Shown here piece after piece: positions 1-10,383 of a stretch of DNA of 64,000 nucleotides. The notes under the pieces were generated by a model that worked only from the letters and a program-made list of their open reading frames with translations, did not search any database and was not told the DNA's origin. The position numbers and the translations under genes were made by a program. The stretch is taken from positions 310,001-374,000 of the forward strand of contig NZ_LGLV01000004.1 of NCBI RefSeq assembly GCF_001687365.1. The letters are read 5' to 3'. Source of the DNA: Pararhizobium polonicum. GTDB taxonomy: Bacteria > Pseudomonadota > Alphaproteobacteria > Rhizobiales > Rhizobiaceae. Positions within the stretch are counted from its first letter, which is position 1, and each line of letters starts with the position of its first letter.

Positions 1-1431
<1,431 letters not shown>

Positions 1432-1456
1432 GCTTTCGCCCCTCGCCGGATAGGAT

Positions 1457-1491
1457 GAATACAGGCTGAACGTCCAATTCAGCCTGTATTC
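1457..1491 (+). terminator. Stem-loop after pgi
   Basis: A perfect 14-bp inverted repeat (GAATACAGGCTGAA and its complement, 7-base loop) begins 25 bases after the pgi stop codon. No T-run follows, so it may be a weak or Rho-assisted terminator or an RNA 3'-end stabiliser. Confidence 0.55.
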
Positions 1492-1569
1492 GGACACAAT
1501 GTTCTATCCCTGAAACTGCGTCCTCAAGCCGGAGCGATCTCCGGCGACGCGGGGTTTCGGGGCATCGGC

Positions 1570-1812
1570 ATGGAACACTATTTCTTCGATTTGCATTTCG
1601 GCGACGAACGGGTCGTGGACGAAGACGGCGTCGACCATTTCGACGAAGGGTCAGCTCTCTATTACGGGCAACGCATCGCCGACAGGATCGGCCGCGATAC
1701 CGATTACCGGTCGCTGAAGGTGCATGTGCGCGCGCTCGATGGCTCCGTGCTGGCGATCGTCGCAGCGTCAAGCGGACGGGCCGGCGAACAGATGGCGCTG
1801 ATTGGACGGTGA
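1570..1812 (+). CDS. Small DUF6894-like hypothetical protein
   Basis: An 80-residue protein starting MEHYFFDLHFGDERVVDEDG. The pattern of an N-terminal YFFD segment, an acidic D-E-x-G turn, a helix and a final strand resembles the short DUF6894 proteins common in Rhizobiales, whose function is unknown. It stands alone between pgi and a convergent LysR gene. The start follows a purine-rich CGGGGCATC stretch, a weak ribosome site. An antisense open frame over the same bases has no recognisable features. Family assignment is from memory of the sequence pattern. Confidence 0.6.
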   Translation: MEHYFFDLHFGDERVVDEDGVDHFDEGSALYYGQRIADRIGRDTDYRSLKVHVRALDGSVLAIVAASSGRAGEQMALIGR

Positions 1813-1846
1813 CGGCTCCTGTGAAGCCCGATATCCTTTCATCCGT

Positions 1847-2734
1847 TCATGAGCGAAATAGATTTTCACGCATGAATGTCACGAAGGCCTGTATTTTCGG
1901 GGACAGATGACGGCTGGATGGCCACAGGATGCGAAACTCTCCGGCATCCTCGATATGATCACTCAGAACCGGGACAAGCTTTCCCGCAGTGATCTGATCT
2001 TGGATCGTAAACAGCGGCAGGCAGGCAAGGCCAAGCCCCTGCTCGGCCATGCTGACCAGCGGCTCGAGCGTGCTTGCCATCGATGACACGGGCAGCTCCA
2101 GCTTCCCTTTGCTGGCGTCATATCTCAAAGGCCAGCGCTCGAGCTTTCCGGATGACGGGTATTTGTGATGAAGGCAGATATGGGCCGACAGGTCCCGCGG
2201 CTCTTCCGGCATTCCGAAGCGGGCGAAATAGTCCTTCGATCCGACGATACGATGCGAGAATGTTCCCAAGGTCCGCATCATCAGACGGCTATCGCTGATA
2301 TCCCCCGTTCGCACCACGGCATCAAAGCCCTCCTCGATCACATCCACCAGGCGATCGGTGAAATCCAAGTCGATGGAAACCTCCGGGAACGAGCGCATGA
2401 ACTTGGTGATCACCGGCATGAACAGCATGCCCGCGAGCGGCAGGCTGACACGCAGGCGCCCGCGCGGCGTGGCAAGGGTTTGCGACAGTTCCTGCTCGGC
2501 CGCTTCGATCTCGGAAAAAATCCGGCGGCAGCGTTCGAGGAACATGGTTCCCTCCGCCGTAATCGCGATGCTGCGCGTACTGCGGTGAAACAGCCGGACC
2601 CCAAGCCTCTTCTCCAGACGGGCCATGGCCTTGCCGACGGCCGACGACGAGATGCCGAGCGCCTCGCTGGCCCTTGCGAAGCTGCGGGTCTCCGCTGCGA
2701 CCATGAACACGTTCAAGGAGCCGATATTATCCAA
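1847..2734 (-). CDS. LysR-family transcriptional regulator
   Basis: A 295-residue LysR-type regulator. The N-terminal winged helix-turn-helix covers about residues 5-65, with the characteristic FARASEALGISSSAVGKAMARLE segment followed by LGVRLFHRSTR; the remainder is a periplasmic-binding-like effector domain. Length is normal. It is divergent from the antibiotic-biosynthesis-monooxygenase-fold gene at 2863 with about 128 bases between start codons, the usual arrangement for a LysR protein controlling its neighbour and itself. The effector is unknown; family members of this type (PA2220/DsdC/AaeR-like class) often sense small aromatic or quinone-like molecules, but nothing here proves that. 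Confidence 0.93.
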   Translation of the reverse strand: MDNIGSLNVFMVAAETRSFARASEALGISSSAVGKAMARLEKRLGVRLFHRSTRSIAITAEGTMFLERCRRIFSEIEAAEQELSQTLATPRGRLRVSLPLAGMLFMPVITKFMRSFPEVSIDLDFTDRLVDVIEEGFDAVVRTGDISDSRLMMRTLGTFSHRIVGSKDYFARFGMPEEPRDLSAHICLHHKYPSSGKLERWPLRYDASKGKLELPVSSMASTLEPLVSMAEQGLGLACLPLFTIQDQITAGKLVPVLSDHIEDAGEFRILWPSSRHLSPKIQAFVTFMRENLFRS

Positions 2735-2862
2735 GCGGGATCTCCATTGCGGACATGGATGTCCGTTATCAATGGAGGCTTAGCCCATTTTTTCGAGCAT
2801 TGCGACACGCTAGATTTTGGCACGGCGGCATATTCCGCCAGTTCCTTGCAGATGGAGATACC
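2735..2862. promoter_or_regulatory. Divergent LysR / monooxygenase control region
   Basis: This 128-base gap separates the start codons of two divergent genes and should carry both promoters and any LysR binding site. I could not identify a convincing T-N11-A box or strong -35/-10 hexamers by eye. The call rests on gene arrangement only. Confidence 0.4.
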
Positions 2863-3216
2863 GTGACTCACTCCCATAAGGCCGAATTCCAGCTTACTCC
2901 GCAGCCGACTATCTTTATCGTCAACGTCATCCACGCCCATCCCGGCAAACAGGATGAGGCCTTCCGGATCATTCAGGACGTCGTGCACTATGTTGCCGAA
3001 CGCAAGGCAGGCTTTCTCTGGAGCAACCTGTCGAAAAGCACGGACGGCAAGACGGTCGTCAACATCGAGGCGATCCACAGCGCCGACAATGTCGACGAGT
3101 TTTTCTCGGATCCGATCTTCGTGGAGAAATTCAAGTCGCTGGACACCGTGTCGAAAAGCGAGTTCCACATCTACAAGGTCGGAGACCTCGTACTGCCGGC
3201 CCTGAGCGCGACATAG
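2863..3216 (+). CDS. Antibiotic biosynthesis monooxygenase (ABM) fold protein
   Basis: A 117-residue protein with one ABM-type dimeric alpha/beta-barrel domain (TIFIVNVIHAHPGKQDEAF, then AGFLWSNLSKSTDGKTVVN and DEFFSDPIFVEKFKSLD). Such proteins are small cofactor-free oxygenases or quinol-modifying enzymes, often with unknown substrates. The frame is open further upstream to an ATG at 2755, but the GTG at 2863 is preferred: GGAG lies about 7 bases before it, and the domain begins soon after, while the upstream translation is not protein-like and would run into the divergent regulator's promoter. Probably controlled by the adjacent LysR protein. Confidence 0.8.
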   Translation: MTHSHKAEFQLTPQPTIFIVNVIHAHPGKQDEAFRIIQDVVHYVAERKAGFLWSNLSKSTDGKTVVNIEAIHSADNVDEFFSDPIFVEKFKSLDTVSKSEFHIYKVGDLVLPALSAT

Positions 3217-3225
3217 GATCGGCGC

Positions 3226-3251
3226 TGGCCGGGCATGGCAGCGCCCGGCCA
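3226..3251 (+). terminator. GC-rich stem-loop after ABM gene
   Basis: A 9-bp inverted repeat (TGGCCGGGC and its complement, 8-base loop) lies 9 bases beyond the ABM gene stop. There is no T-run, so the terminator reading is tentative. Confidence 0.4.
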
Positions 3252-3404
3252 ATGGACCGCCCGGAAACCGTAATGAGACGTCCGGCAGCGGCAATCATCC
3301 GCCTGTCATCAGATCATGCTCAAACGGGTCCATTGCAGCTGCCACCCGATTCGACGATCAGCCGGTGCTTCCCGGCAGGTGGCAAAGCCACGTCGAGGCC
3401 ACTG

Positions 3405-4448
3405 ATGGAAAAAACCGTTCTCGTCGTCACCGACGCCTGGCATCCACAGGTCAACGGTGTCGTGCGCACCCTTGATGAACTTGCGCGATCGGTGAAGGAA
3501 CAGGGGATCGCCATCGATTTCCTGACGCCGGAGCGGTTTGCGACCTTTCCGCTGCCATTCTATTCCGATATCCGGCTGGCGCTTCCAACCCGGCGTCAGG
3601 TGGCAAGCGAGATCGACGCATCCGCACCCGACTATATTCACATCGCCACGGAAGGACCGCTCGGTCTCGTGGCACGCGGCATCTGCCTGCGCAGGGGGCT
3701 GCCGTTCACGACGAGCTATCACACCCGCTTTCCGGAATTCGTCAGCGCGCGATTGCCTATCCCGGAAGACTGGAGCTACCGGTGGCTGCGCCAGTTCCAC
3801 AATTCCGGCAACGGCATGATGGTCGCGACAGCCTCGCTCGGCACGGAAATGGCGGCACGCGGTTTCCACAACATCAAGCGATGGACGCGCGGCGTCGACA
3901 CCGTTCTCTTCGATCCGGCCCGCCGCCAGCCCCTGCCACTTCCCCGGCCCATCTTCCTGAATGTGGGGCGGGTCGCCGTGGAGAAAAATCTTCCGGCCTT
4001 CCTCGATCTCGATCTGCCGGGCAGCAAAATTGTCGTCGGCGATGGCCCCGATCTTCCCGCGTTGCGCCAGCGATACCCGGATGTACATTTCCTCGGGCGG
4101 CGGATGGGCACCGAACTGGCGACGATCTATGCGTCCGCGGATGTCTTCGTTTTCCCGAGCCGGGTCGATACGTTCGGCAACGTCATTCTGGAAGCGCTCG
4201 CCAGCGGCTGTCCCGTTGCCGCCTTTCCGGTCACGGCGCCGAACGATATCCTGGGCGATGGCGGCGGGGTGCTGTCCAGCGATCTGCAGCAGGCAGCCCT
4301 TGCCGCTCTGATGCTGTCGCGGGAAGACGCGCGCCGAAAGGCGCTGACCTTCAGCTGGAGCGAATGCGCCCGTCAGTTTCTCTCAAACCTTGCCGGCGTA
4401 CCGCACAGCGCCTTTGCCGGCCGTGGCAGGCGGCTGCGGCCGATGTAG
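3405..4448 (+). CDS. GT4-type glycosyltransferase (GDP-mannose/UDP-sugar dependent family)
   Basis: A 347-residue group 1 glycosyltransferase with a GT-B fold. The N-terminal half starts KTVLVVTDAWHPQVNGVVRT, typical of the MgtA/SqdX-like alpha-mannosyl- and glucosyltransferases. The C-terminal half carries the donor-binding motif FPSRVDTFGNVILEALASG, the usual E-x7-E region with Asp at the first position. A longer frame opens at 3252, but the ATG at 3405 begins exactly at the conserved first strand and has a GAGG about 7 bases upstream. It could decorate lipids or a surface glycan; no cell-envelope operon surrounds it, so the acceptor cannot be inferred. Confidence 0.85.
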   Translation: MEKTVLVVTDAWHPQVNGVVRTLDELARSVKEQGIAIDFLTPERFATFPLPFYSDIRLALPTRRQVASEIDASAPDYIHIATEGPLGLVARGICLRRGLPFTTSYHTRFPEFVSARLPIPEDWSYRWLRQFHNSGNGMMVATASLGTEMAARGFHNIKRWTRGVDTVLFDPARRQPLPLPRPIFLNVGRVAVEKNLPAFLDLDLPGSKIVVGDGPDLPALRQRYPDVHFLGRRMGTELATIYASADVFVFPSRVDTFGNVILEALASGCPVAAFPVTAPNDILGDGGGVLSSDLQQAALAALMLSREDARRKALTFSWSECARQFLSNLAGVPHSAFAGRGRRLRPM

Positions 4449-4477
4449 AACTGACCACTAGCCCGGCGATCGGCTGA

Positions 4478-5404
4478 TTAAAGCCCGATCTCGTAGCTCC
4501 AGGGCGGGTTTGCCCCTGCCCGAGAGACCGTCACGGCGGCGGCCTTGGCGCCAAGGGCCAGAGCATCGCGAACAGCCTGTTCGCTAAGGGTGGCGACGTG
4601 GTCCTTGGTCAGCAGATTGTTCATCTTCAGCGACGCGAGAATGCCCGCGTCGAACGTATCGCCGGCGCCAACGGTATCGACGACCTCGACCTTTTCACCG
4701 GACACGGAGACCTTGCCCCGCGTCGTATAGCCGTCGGCGCCATCGGCCCCCTTGGTAATGACCACGAGTTTCGGCCCGCGCTGGAGCCACTTGGCCACCA
4801 GTTCGTCATGCGTGCCCTCCTCGCCGAACCAGTCGAGGTCTTCGTCGGAGAACTTGACGATATCCGACATCTCAGCCATGCGCAGCATGCGCGCCTTGTG
4901 CGCCTGCGCATCCTTGATGAAGCCGGGCCGGATGTTGGGGTCGAAGGAAATCACACGCTTCTGATACTCGCGCGTCATCAGCGCTTCGTAAGTGGAGCCG
5001 CACGGTTCCGGTATCAGGCTGATGGCACCGAAATGCAGCGCCTCGCAGAAATCGCCCAGGGCCGGCAGGTCATCCTTGGTGATCATGCGGCCGGCGGTGT
5101 TTTCATCAAAGAAGGCATAGGTCGCCGACCCGTTGACCAGCTTGACGAAGGCGACGGTGGTGTGCAGCGGCAGGGTGGCGCAGGGGCCGAAATCGACATT
5201 GCTGGATTTCAGCGTCTCGCGCAGCATATCGCCGAACATGTCGTCGGACAGGCCGGTGAAGAAGCCGGTGGGAATGCCGAGGCGTCCGAGCGCAATGGCC
5301 GTATTGAAGATGGCGCCGCCGGAATAGGGCGCGAACGCCACCTCGCCTGCCGCCGTCTGGCGCGGCAGCATATCGATCAGGGCCTCCCCACAGCAAACGA
5401 TCAT
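4478..5404 (-). CDS. frk: Fructokinase, PfkB family
   Basis: A 308-residue PfkB-family sugar kinase. It starts IVCCGEALIDMLPRQ and has the N-terminal Gly-rich SGGAIFNTAIALGRLG motif and the C-terminal signature DTVGAGDTFDAGI with the catalytic Asp. Expected to phosphorylate fructose with ATP to fructose 6-phosphate. In Sinorhizobium meliloti, as I recall, frk sits between pgi and pyrE and near frcBCAK; the same order is seen here (pgi, frk, pyrE, pyrC, frcKACB). A strong ribosome site (GGGGAGGA) precedes the ATG. pyrE lies 74 bases upstream in the same direction, so the two may be co-transcribed. Other PfkB substrates cannot be excluded from sequence alone. Confidence 0.9.
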   Translation of the reverse strand: MIVCCGEALIDMLPRQTAAGEVAFAPYSGGAIFNTAIALGRLGIPTGFFTGLSDDMFGDMLRETLKSSNVDFGPCATLPLHTTVAFVKLVNGSATYAFFDENTAGRMITKDDLPALGDFCEALHFGAISLIPEPCGSTYEALMTREYQKRVISFDPNIRPGFIKDAQAHKARMLRMAEMSDIVKFSDEDLDWFGEEGTHDELVAKWLQRGPKLVVITKGADGADGYTTRGKVSVSGEKVEVVDTVGAGDTFDAGILASLKMNNLLTKDHVATLSEQAVRDALALGAKAAAVTVSRAGANPPWSYEIGL

Positions 5405-5478
5405 GGCGATGTCCTCCCCTTCAATGACATAATTTCAATCGATTTAAGCCAAATGACGCCGAAATTCCAGCGCCGTTT

Positions 5479-6177
5479 TCAGCCGGTCGCGAGTTCGCTG
5501 ACACCGCCGTTGCGCCCCGACCATTCGAGCGGCGCATTGAGGAAGGATTCGACCTCGAACAGCGTCTTTTCATCGAACAGTTGCTGCGCTTTGGCCACAG
5601 CCAGAACATCGCGCCAGGTGGCGATATTCAGCAGGGTTATGCCCTTGTCCAGCATCTCGGCCTTCGCCTTCGGGAAGATGTCGTAGTAGAACAATGCAAT
5701 GCCATGATCGACGACGCCACCGGCCGCGCGGATCGCATTGATGAACGTGAAGATCGAAGTGCCGGCGGTCGTCAGGTCCTCGATGACGAGAACGCGGGCG
5801 CCTTCCGGCATATGGCCTTCGATCTGGGCATTGCGGCCGTGGCCTTTCGGCGCCTTGCGGACATAGATCATCGGCAATGACAGCCGCTCGGCCAGCATGG
5901 CGGCAAAGGGAATACCCGCCGTCTCACCGCCGGCGATAATGTCGAATTTCTCAAAACCGGCTTCGCGTAGCACCGTTGCGGCCGCAAAATCCATCACTGT
6001 CGAACGGATGCGGGGATAGGAGAGGAGCTTGCGGCAATCGATATAGACCGGGCTCGCCATGCCGGATGCAAGCTTGTAAGGCTGGTCGGCACGGAAATGC
6101 ACGGCCTTGATTTCCCACAGCATCTTGGCAACGAGTTCGGCCATGACGGCCTTGTCGGAAAAGGATGTCTGGATCAT
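5479..6177 (-). CDS. pyrE: Orotate phosphoribosyltransferase
   Basis: Converts orotate and PRPP to orotidine 5'-monophosphate in pyrimidine synthesis. The 232-residue protein contains the PRPP-binding loop [14 protein letters not shown] near residue 140 and the [15 protein letters not shown] loop that closes over the active site, which identify the type I phosphoribosyltransferase fold. The frame opens further upstream to 6315, but the ATG at 6177 ([12 protein letters not shown]) has AGGAG about 6 bases before it and matches the rhizobial length. The next pathway gene, pyrC, lies about 1.6 kb upstream on the same strand, separated by two unrelated genes. Confidence 0.96.
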   Translation of the reverse strand: MIQTSFSDKAVMAELVAKMLWEIKAVHFRADQPYKLASGMASPVYIDCRKLLSYPRIRSTVMDFAAATVLREAGFEKFDIIAGGETAGIPFAAMLAERLSLPMIYVRKAPKGHGRNAQIEGHMPEGARVLVIEDLTTAGTSIFTFINAIRAAGGVVDHGIALFYYDIFPKAKAEMLDKGITLLNIATWRDVLAVAKAQQLFDEKTLFEVESFLNAPLEWSGRNGGVSELATG

Positions 6178-6281
6178 CGGCGGGCTCCTGTGGCTCGGTG
6201 TTTTCGTTCCCCGCGCATAGCAGGTCAGCCCCTTCAATACCAGAGGCGGATGGCGCGGCAAGCCGGGCCGCGCCATCAATT

Positions 6282-6848
6282 TCAGCCGTCCTGACCGTCG
6301 CCCTGCTGCTGGCAAAAGGTGATGCGGTTGTTGAAGGGATCGATGACCTCGACCTCAAGCCCCCAGGGCGCCTTTTGGACACCGGGCTTCATGTAACGAT
6401 AGTTTTTGGCGGCAAGTTCCGCCTGCAAGGCGGGCGCATCCGTCACCCGAACGAAGGTTCGCGCGCCGGGGCTGGCATCGCCCGCATGCTCGCTGAGATG
6501 CAGGATCATGCCTTCCCGGGAAACCTGGCAATAAAGCGGGGAGTTGTCGCCAAACCGGTGTTCCCAGTCGAGCGTGAAACCGAGGAAACTGCAATAGAAC
6601 TCCATCGCCTTTTCCACGTCGAAAATCCGGAAGATCGGGATCGGCGGCTGGATGCCGACATGGCCGTCCCGCATCGGCGGCGCCTTGTCGTCCGCCTCGA
6701 TCTTTGCCGACAGGATATTCCATTGATCATAACCGAACTGGGCGGCGACAATCTCAAGGGCCTGGCTGTGGGAAAGGCTTGTCTTGCGATCGGCAAAAGC
6801 CTGCTTTAGCACCTTTGCCATCAGCTTCGCGTCGCGAAAATCGCGCAT
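6282..6848 (-). CDS. Glyoxalase-superfamily (VOC) protein with N-terminal helical domain
   Basis: A 188-residue protein. About residues 1-60 form a helical segment ([22 protein letters not shown] onward) often seen at the N-terminus of glyoxalase-related proteins. Residues 66-180 form a vicinal-oxygen-chelate domain ([22 protein letters not shown], then [17 protein letters not shown]) like bleomycin-resistance/glyoxalase proteins. His and Glu metal-ligand candidates occur in HLSEH and in EVEVIDP. The substrate is unknown; antibiotic sequestration or lactoylglutathione-like chemistry are both possible. It precedes pyrE on the same strand with about 100 bases between. Confidence 0.85.
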   Translation of the reverse strand: MRDFRDAKLMAKVLKQAFADRKTSLSHSQALEIVAAQFGYDQWNILSAKIEADDKAPPMRDGHVGIQPPIPIFRIFDVEKAMEFYCSFLGFTLDWEHRFGDNSPLYCQVSREGMILHLSEHAGDASPGARTFVRVTDAPALQAELAAKNYRYMKPGVQKAPWGLEVEVIDPFNNRITFCQQQGDGQDG

Positions 6849-7227
6849 GTTTCATCCTCCTTACGGTGGCAAACAGGAAGATCAGTGCCCGCTTTGCTGA
6901 CCCGTTCGCCATCAGCGCCAAAAGGCAGGGATGAGAACCGTTTTCGAGGATGCTTTCACCATCGTGCCGGAGCACTGCGGGACGGCTGGCAGCATCCGGC
7001 CTCCCCAAGAAATAGGCGCGTTTTTGACCGCGATCAAGCCTGCGGCCGAACAACAAAAATCATTGCAATCCATGATCTTGCCAGTTGCCCAGATTAAATT
7101 TTGGCAACCTGTGTCCGTTGCCGGTGACAGATCATCTTCTTGTCACAAATGGGGAGACATATTCCAGGTCGAGGCGGACGTTCAACGCATCGCTGAACGC
7201 CTGATGCCCTCCACCCGAGGTGGTCCC
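6849..7227. other. 379-base intergenic region, mostly unassigned
   Basis: Lies between the divergent VOC gene and the secreted-protein gene and should hold both promoters. An open frame runs through from 6931 in phase with the downstream gene, but it lacks a ribosome site and its translation is not protein-like. An AT-richer stretch at 7030-7110 contains overlapping 6-bp inverted repeats (TTGCCA at 7078 with TGGCAA at 7102, GTTGCC at 7084 with GGCAAC at 7103), a weak operator candidate. Nothing else recognised. Confidence 0.35.
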
Positions 7228-7710
7228 ATGAAGATTATCAAGCTCGCAACCCTTGCCGCCCTCTCCTTCGCACCCTTTGTCTTTTCACCTGCCGCCCATG
7301 CGACGACCATGGCGGAATGCAGCGTCAAATACAAAGCGGCACAGACGGCCGGCACACTCAATGGAATGAAATGGAACGACTTCCGCAAGGCACAATGCGG
7401 AACCAGCGCCGCCGCAACACCAGCCGCAGCGAACACAAACGCGGTGACCACGAACCAGGAGCCGACCGCAAGCAATACGGAAAACATGCCGGAGCCGGCC
7501 ACGACCACCGCGAAGGCGCCGAAAGGCGTTGTCTTCCCGAGCAAGGTGGACGCAAAATATTCCACGGAATCCGCCGGAAAGGCCCGGATGCATACCTGCC
7601 TTGACCAATACAAGGCCAACAAGGCCAACAACGCGCTCGGCGGGCTGTCATGGATCCAGAAGGGCGGCGGCTTCTACAGCATCTGCAATTCGAAGCTCAA
7701 GACGTCCTGA
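7228..7710 (+). CDS. Secreted protein with two related cysteine-containing modules (PsiF-repeat-like)
   Basis: A 160-residue protein. It has a clear Sec signal peptide (KIIKLATLAALSFAPFVFSPAAHA) and then two similar segments: CSVKYKAAQTAGTLNGMKWNDF ending AQC, and CLDQYKANKANNALGGLSW ending YSIC. They are joined by a 60-residue Ala/Thr/Asn/Pro-rich linker. Each module has a Cys at both ends, so a disulfide-closed unit in the periplasm is likely. The arrangement resembles PsiF-repeat or related rhizobial proteins of unknown function. The ATG at 7228 is chosen because it opens the signal peptide and follows GAGGTGG; the same frame is open back to 6931 without protein character. Followed by a strong terminator, so probably a single-gene unit. 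Confidence 0.75.
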   Translation: MKIIKLATLAALSFAPFVFSPAAHATTMAECSVKYKAAQTAGTLNGMKWNDFRKAQCGTSAAATPAAANTNAVTTNQEPTASNTENMPEPATTTAKAPKGVVFPSKVDAKYSTESAGKARMHTCLDQYKANKANNALGGLSWIQKGGGFYSICNSKLKTS

Positions 7711-7732
7711 CGCTTCGGCGCCGGATTTCAGG

Positions 7733-7763
7733 GGCGGCCGGTCACTTCGGCCGCCTTTTTTTT
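7733..7763 (+). terminator. Rho-independent terminator
   Basis: The 8-bp GC stem GGCGGCCG/CGGCCGCC with a 7-base loop is followed by eight T residues, 22 bases after the secreted-protein gene stop. A classic intrinsic terminator on the plus strand. Confidence 0.9.
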
Positions 7764-7815
7764 GTGGGGATCACAGGCACACCGGAAACCGCTGCGCGGT
7801 TTCGGGCGGGACGGA

Positions 7816-8871
7816 TCAGGTCTGGACCTGCCAATGCAGCGGGAACATCGGATCAAAGACGGTGACGGTGCCCGCCTCCGTTTCGATCTTTTCCGGAAAT
7901 GTCACGGCATCCGCCTGCTTGCGCAGCGTGATCGTTTCGTCATTGACCGGCAGGCCATACCACGCCGGGCCGTTGAGCGATGTAAAGGCCTCCAGCCGGT
8001 CCAGCGCATTCTCCTGTTCGAACACATGCGCCAGGCAGCTCATCGTGTTGATCGAGGTATAGATGCCGGCACAGCCGCAGGCGCATTCCTTCAAGGGGTC
8101 TACATGCGGGGCGCTGTCGGTGCCGAGGAAGAAGCGGGCGTCGCCCGAGGTTGCGGCAGCGCGCAGGGCCAGACGATGCAGCTCGCGCTTGGCGACCGGC
8201 AGGCAGTAATAGTGCGGGCGGATGCCGCCGACGAGGATGGCGTTGCGGTTGATGATCAGGTGATGGGTGGTGATAGAACCGGCGAGATTGCCCTTCGACG
8301 CCTTGATATAGTCGATGCCGTCCTTGGTGGTAACGTGTTCCATCGTCACCTTCAACTCCGGCAGACGAGCGCGCAAGGGATCGAGCACGGTTTCGATGAA
8401 AACGGCTTCTCGGTCGAAAATATCGACCTCGGGTGTCGTCACCTCTCCGTGGACGCAGAGCGGCAGGCCGATCCTGGCCATGCGCTCCAGCACCGGCATG
8501 GCATTCTCGAAATTGCGCACGCCGCCATGCGAATTGGTGGTGGCGCCGGCCGGATAGAGTTTCACCGCCCTGATCAGGCCGCTGGCATGCCCCGCCTCGA
8601 CATCGTCGGGATTGGTCCCTTCCGTCAGATACAGCGTCATCAGCGGCTCGAAGCGGTCACCCTTCGGAAGGGCGGCCATGATGCGCTCGCGATAGGCTGT
8701 CGCATCGGCGGTGGTAACCACCGGCGGCACGAGATTGGGCATGATGATGGCGCGGGCGAAATGGCGGCTGGTGTCGCCGATCACGCCCTTGAGCATGCCG
8801 CCGTCGCGCAGATGCAGGTGCCAGTCGTCAGGACGGCGGATGGTAAGCTCGGTGATGGGCTGTGGGCTCAT
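7816..8871 (-). CDS. pyrC: Dihydroorotase, class II
   Basis: Cyclises N-carbamoyl-L-aspartate to dihydroorotate in pyrimidine synthesis. The 351-residue length fits the E. coli-like class II enzyme. Metal and substrate motifs are visible: [13 protein letters not shown] near the N-terminus (two His), [14 protein letters not shown] with the Lys that is carboxylated, CVHGE, the [11 protein letters not shown] His region, and [10 protein letters not shown] with the catalytic Asp. The frame opens earlier at 9141 but overlaps frcK there; the ATG at 8871 has GGAG about 7 bases upstream. It lies 106 bases after frcK on the same strand, so read-through from the frc operon is possible. Confidence 0.96.
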   Translation of the reverse strand: MSPQPITELTIRRPDDWHLHLRDGGMLKGVIGDTSRHFARAIIMPNLVPPVVTTADATAYRERIMAALPKGDRFEPLMTLYLTEGTNPDDVEAGHASGLIRAVKLYPAGATTNSHGGVRNFENAMPVLERMARIGLPLCVHGEVTTPEVDIFDREAVFIETVLDPLRARLPELKVTMEHVTTKDGIDYIKASKGNLAGSITTHHLIINRNAILVGGIRPHYYCLPVAKRELHRLALRAAATSGDARFFLGTDSAPHVDPLKECACGCAGIYTSINTMSCLAHVFEQENALDRLEAFTSLNGPAWYGLPVNDETITLRKQADAVTFPEKIETEAGTVTVFDPMFPLHWQVQT

Positions 8872-8977
8872 GGCGGATTCTCCAGACGCATATTCTCGCG
8901 CATGGGTTCGGAGCACGCGCTGACCGAGAGGTCCGATAGCACCAATCCACGCCGGAAAACAATGACGGATTGCCGGA

Positions 8978-9613
8978 TCAGGCCGTTTCGAAAATCTCGA
9001 TGGCGATATCGGCCTGCCGCGAATTGTCGATGATCCGTTTTCCGTTCGGCAGGTCGTTGCCGTAGAGCTTCCACTCGATGCCGGCGGCATCGAGCCCATA
9101 GTGGATCCAGCGTTGCCGCAGCCGCTCTTCCAGCACCGCATAGGGCGGGCCGACGAAGATCGACAGGTCGAACATGCCGTTCAGCCGCGACCAGGGCGCC
9201 TCGTCGAGCAGCAGGTAATTGCCTTCAGCCAGAATGATGCGCGTCTCGGTCGCAACTGCCCGCGCAGAAGCGATGGCGATTTCGCGGGACCGGTCGAAAA
9301 CGGGCACGAGAACCTCCTCGTCCGCCTTACGCACCGCCGACACGATATCGATGAAGGCACGGACATCGAAGGTCTCCGGCGCGCCCTTCCGCTTCAACAG
9401 CCCGCGTTCTTCCAGAATGCCGTTGTCCATGTGAAAGCCGTCCATCGGCAGGACGGCGGATTTTTCACCGCGCTGCGTCAACTCCGCGTGAAGCGCATCG
9501 GCAAGGGTGGATTTGCCGGCCCCGGGAGGGCCGGCAATGGCAACAATGAAGCGCGCCGAGCGGCCCGCCTTCTCGACAATGCCATCGGCGATGGCGGCAA
9601 GCGTCATGGTCAT
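8978..9613 (-). CDS. frcK: FrcK-type P-loop kinase of the fructose transport operon
   Basis: A 211-residue P-loop kinase of the uridine kinase/phosphoribulokinase-like group. The Walker A motif GPPGAGKST is at residues 28-36; PMDGFHMDN and [12 protein letters not shown] are typical substrate and Mg regions. It is the last gene of frcB-frcC-frcA-frcK; its ATG overlaps the frcA stop by 4 bases (ATGA), showing translational coupling. In S. meliloti the fourth gene of the fructose operon, frcK, encodes such a kinase, but its substrate was not settled as far as I recall. A second in-frame ATG (residue 3) is an alternative start. Confidence 0.88.
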   Translation of the reverse strand: MTMTLAAIADGIVEKAGRSARFIVAIAGPPGAGKSTLADALHAELTQRGEKSAVLPMDGFHMDNGILEERGLLKRKGAPETFDVRAFIDIVSAVRKADEEVLVPVFDRSREIAIASARAVATETRIILAEGNYLLLDEAPWSRLNGMFDLSIFVGPPYAVLEERLRQRWIHYGLDAAGIEWKLYGNDLPNGKRIIDNSRQADIAIEIFETA

Positions 9614-10383
9614 GCCGCGGCGGCCTCCGGCGGCACCTTGGCACCGGTCATGAAGGCGACGGCATCCGACATCGTATAGTCCTTCGGATTGATGACGCAG
9701 AGGCGTTTGCCAAGCCGGTGGATGTGGATGCGGTCCGCCACCTCGAACACATGCGGCATGTTATGCGAGATCAGCACGATCGGCAGGCCGCGCTTGCGCA
9801 CATCGAGGATCAGTTCGAGCACCTTGCGGCTCTCCTTGACGCCAAGCGCTGCCGTCGGCTCATCGAGAATGATGACCTTGGAGCCGAACGCTGCGGCGCG
9901 TGCGACGGCCACACCCTGACGCTGGCCGCCGGACAGCGTTTCGACCGCCTGGTTGATGTTCTGGATCGTCATCAGGCCAAGCTCGGAAAGCTTGTCGCGG
10001 GCAATCTTGGCCATCTTCGGACGGTCGAGCATGCGGAAGATCGACCCCATCGGTCCGGGTTTGCGGATCTCTCGGCCGAGGAACATGTTATCGGCGATCG
10101 ACAGGGCCGGCGACAGGGCAAGGTTCTGGTAGACGGTTTCGATGCCGGCTTCGCGGGCCTGCAGCGGCGAGCGGAAGTTGACGACCTGACCGTCGAGCCG
10201 GATTTCGCCCTCGTCGGGATGGATCGCGCCCGAAATCGCCTTGATCAGCGATGACTTCCCGGCGCCGTTGTCGCCGATCACGGCAAGGATCTCGCCGGGA
10301 TAGAGGTCGAAATCGGACTGGTCGAGGGCGGTCACGCGGCCGTAGCGCTTGACGATACCGCGCGCGGTGAGAAGAGGTTCCAT
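9610..10383 (-). CDS. frcA: Fructose ABC transporter ATP-binding protein
   Basis: A 257-residue ATPase with one nucleotide-binding domain: Walker A GDNGAGKSS, signature LSGGQRQGVAVARA, Walker B VIILDEPTAAL and a switch His in LISHN. This single-domain form differs from the double-domain RbsA-like ATPase at 35261. The ATG at 10383 shares one base with the frcC stop (TGATG), so translation is coupled. With FrcC and FrcB it forms a CUT2-type importer that, in S. meliloti, takes up fructose with mannose and ribose as further ligands. Confidence 0.93.
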   Translation of the reverse strand: MEPLLTARGIVKRYGRVTALDQSDFDLYPGEILAVIGDNGAGKSSLIKAISGAIHPDEGEIRLDGQVVNFRSPLQAREAGIETVYQNLALSPALSIADNMFLGREIRKPGPMGSIFRMLDRPKMAKIARDKLSELGLMTIQNINQAVETLSGGQRQGVAVARAAAFGSKVIILDEPTAALGVKESRKVLELILDVRKRGLPIVLISHNMPHVFEVADRIHIHRLGKRLCVINPKDYTMSDAVAFMTGAKVPPEAAAA

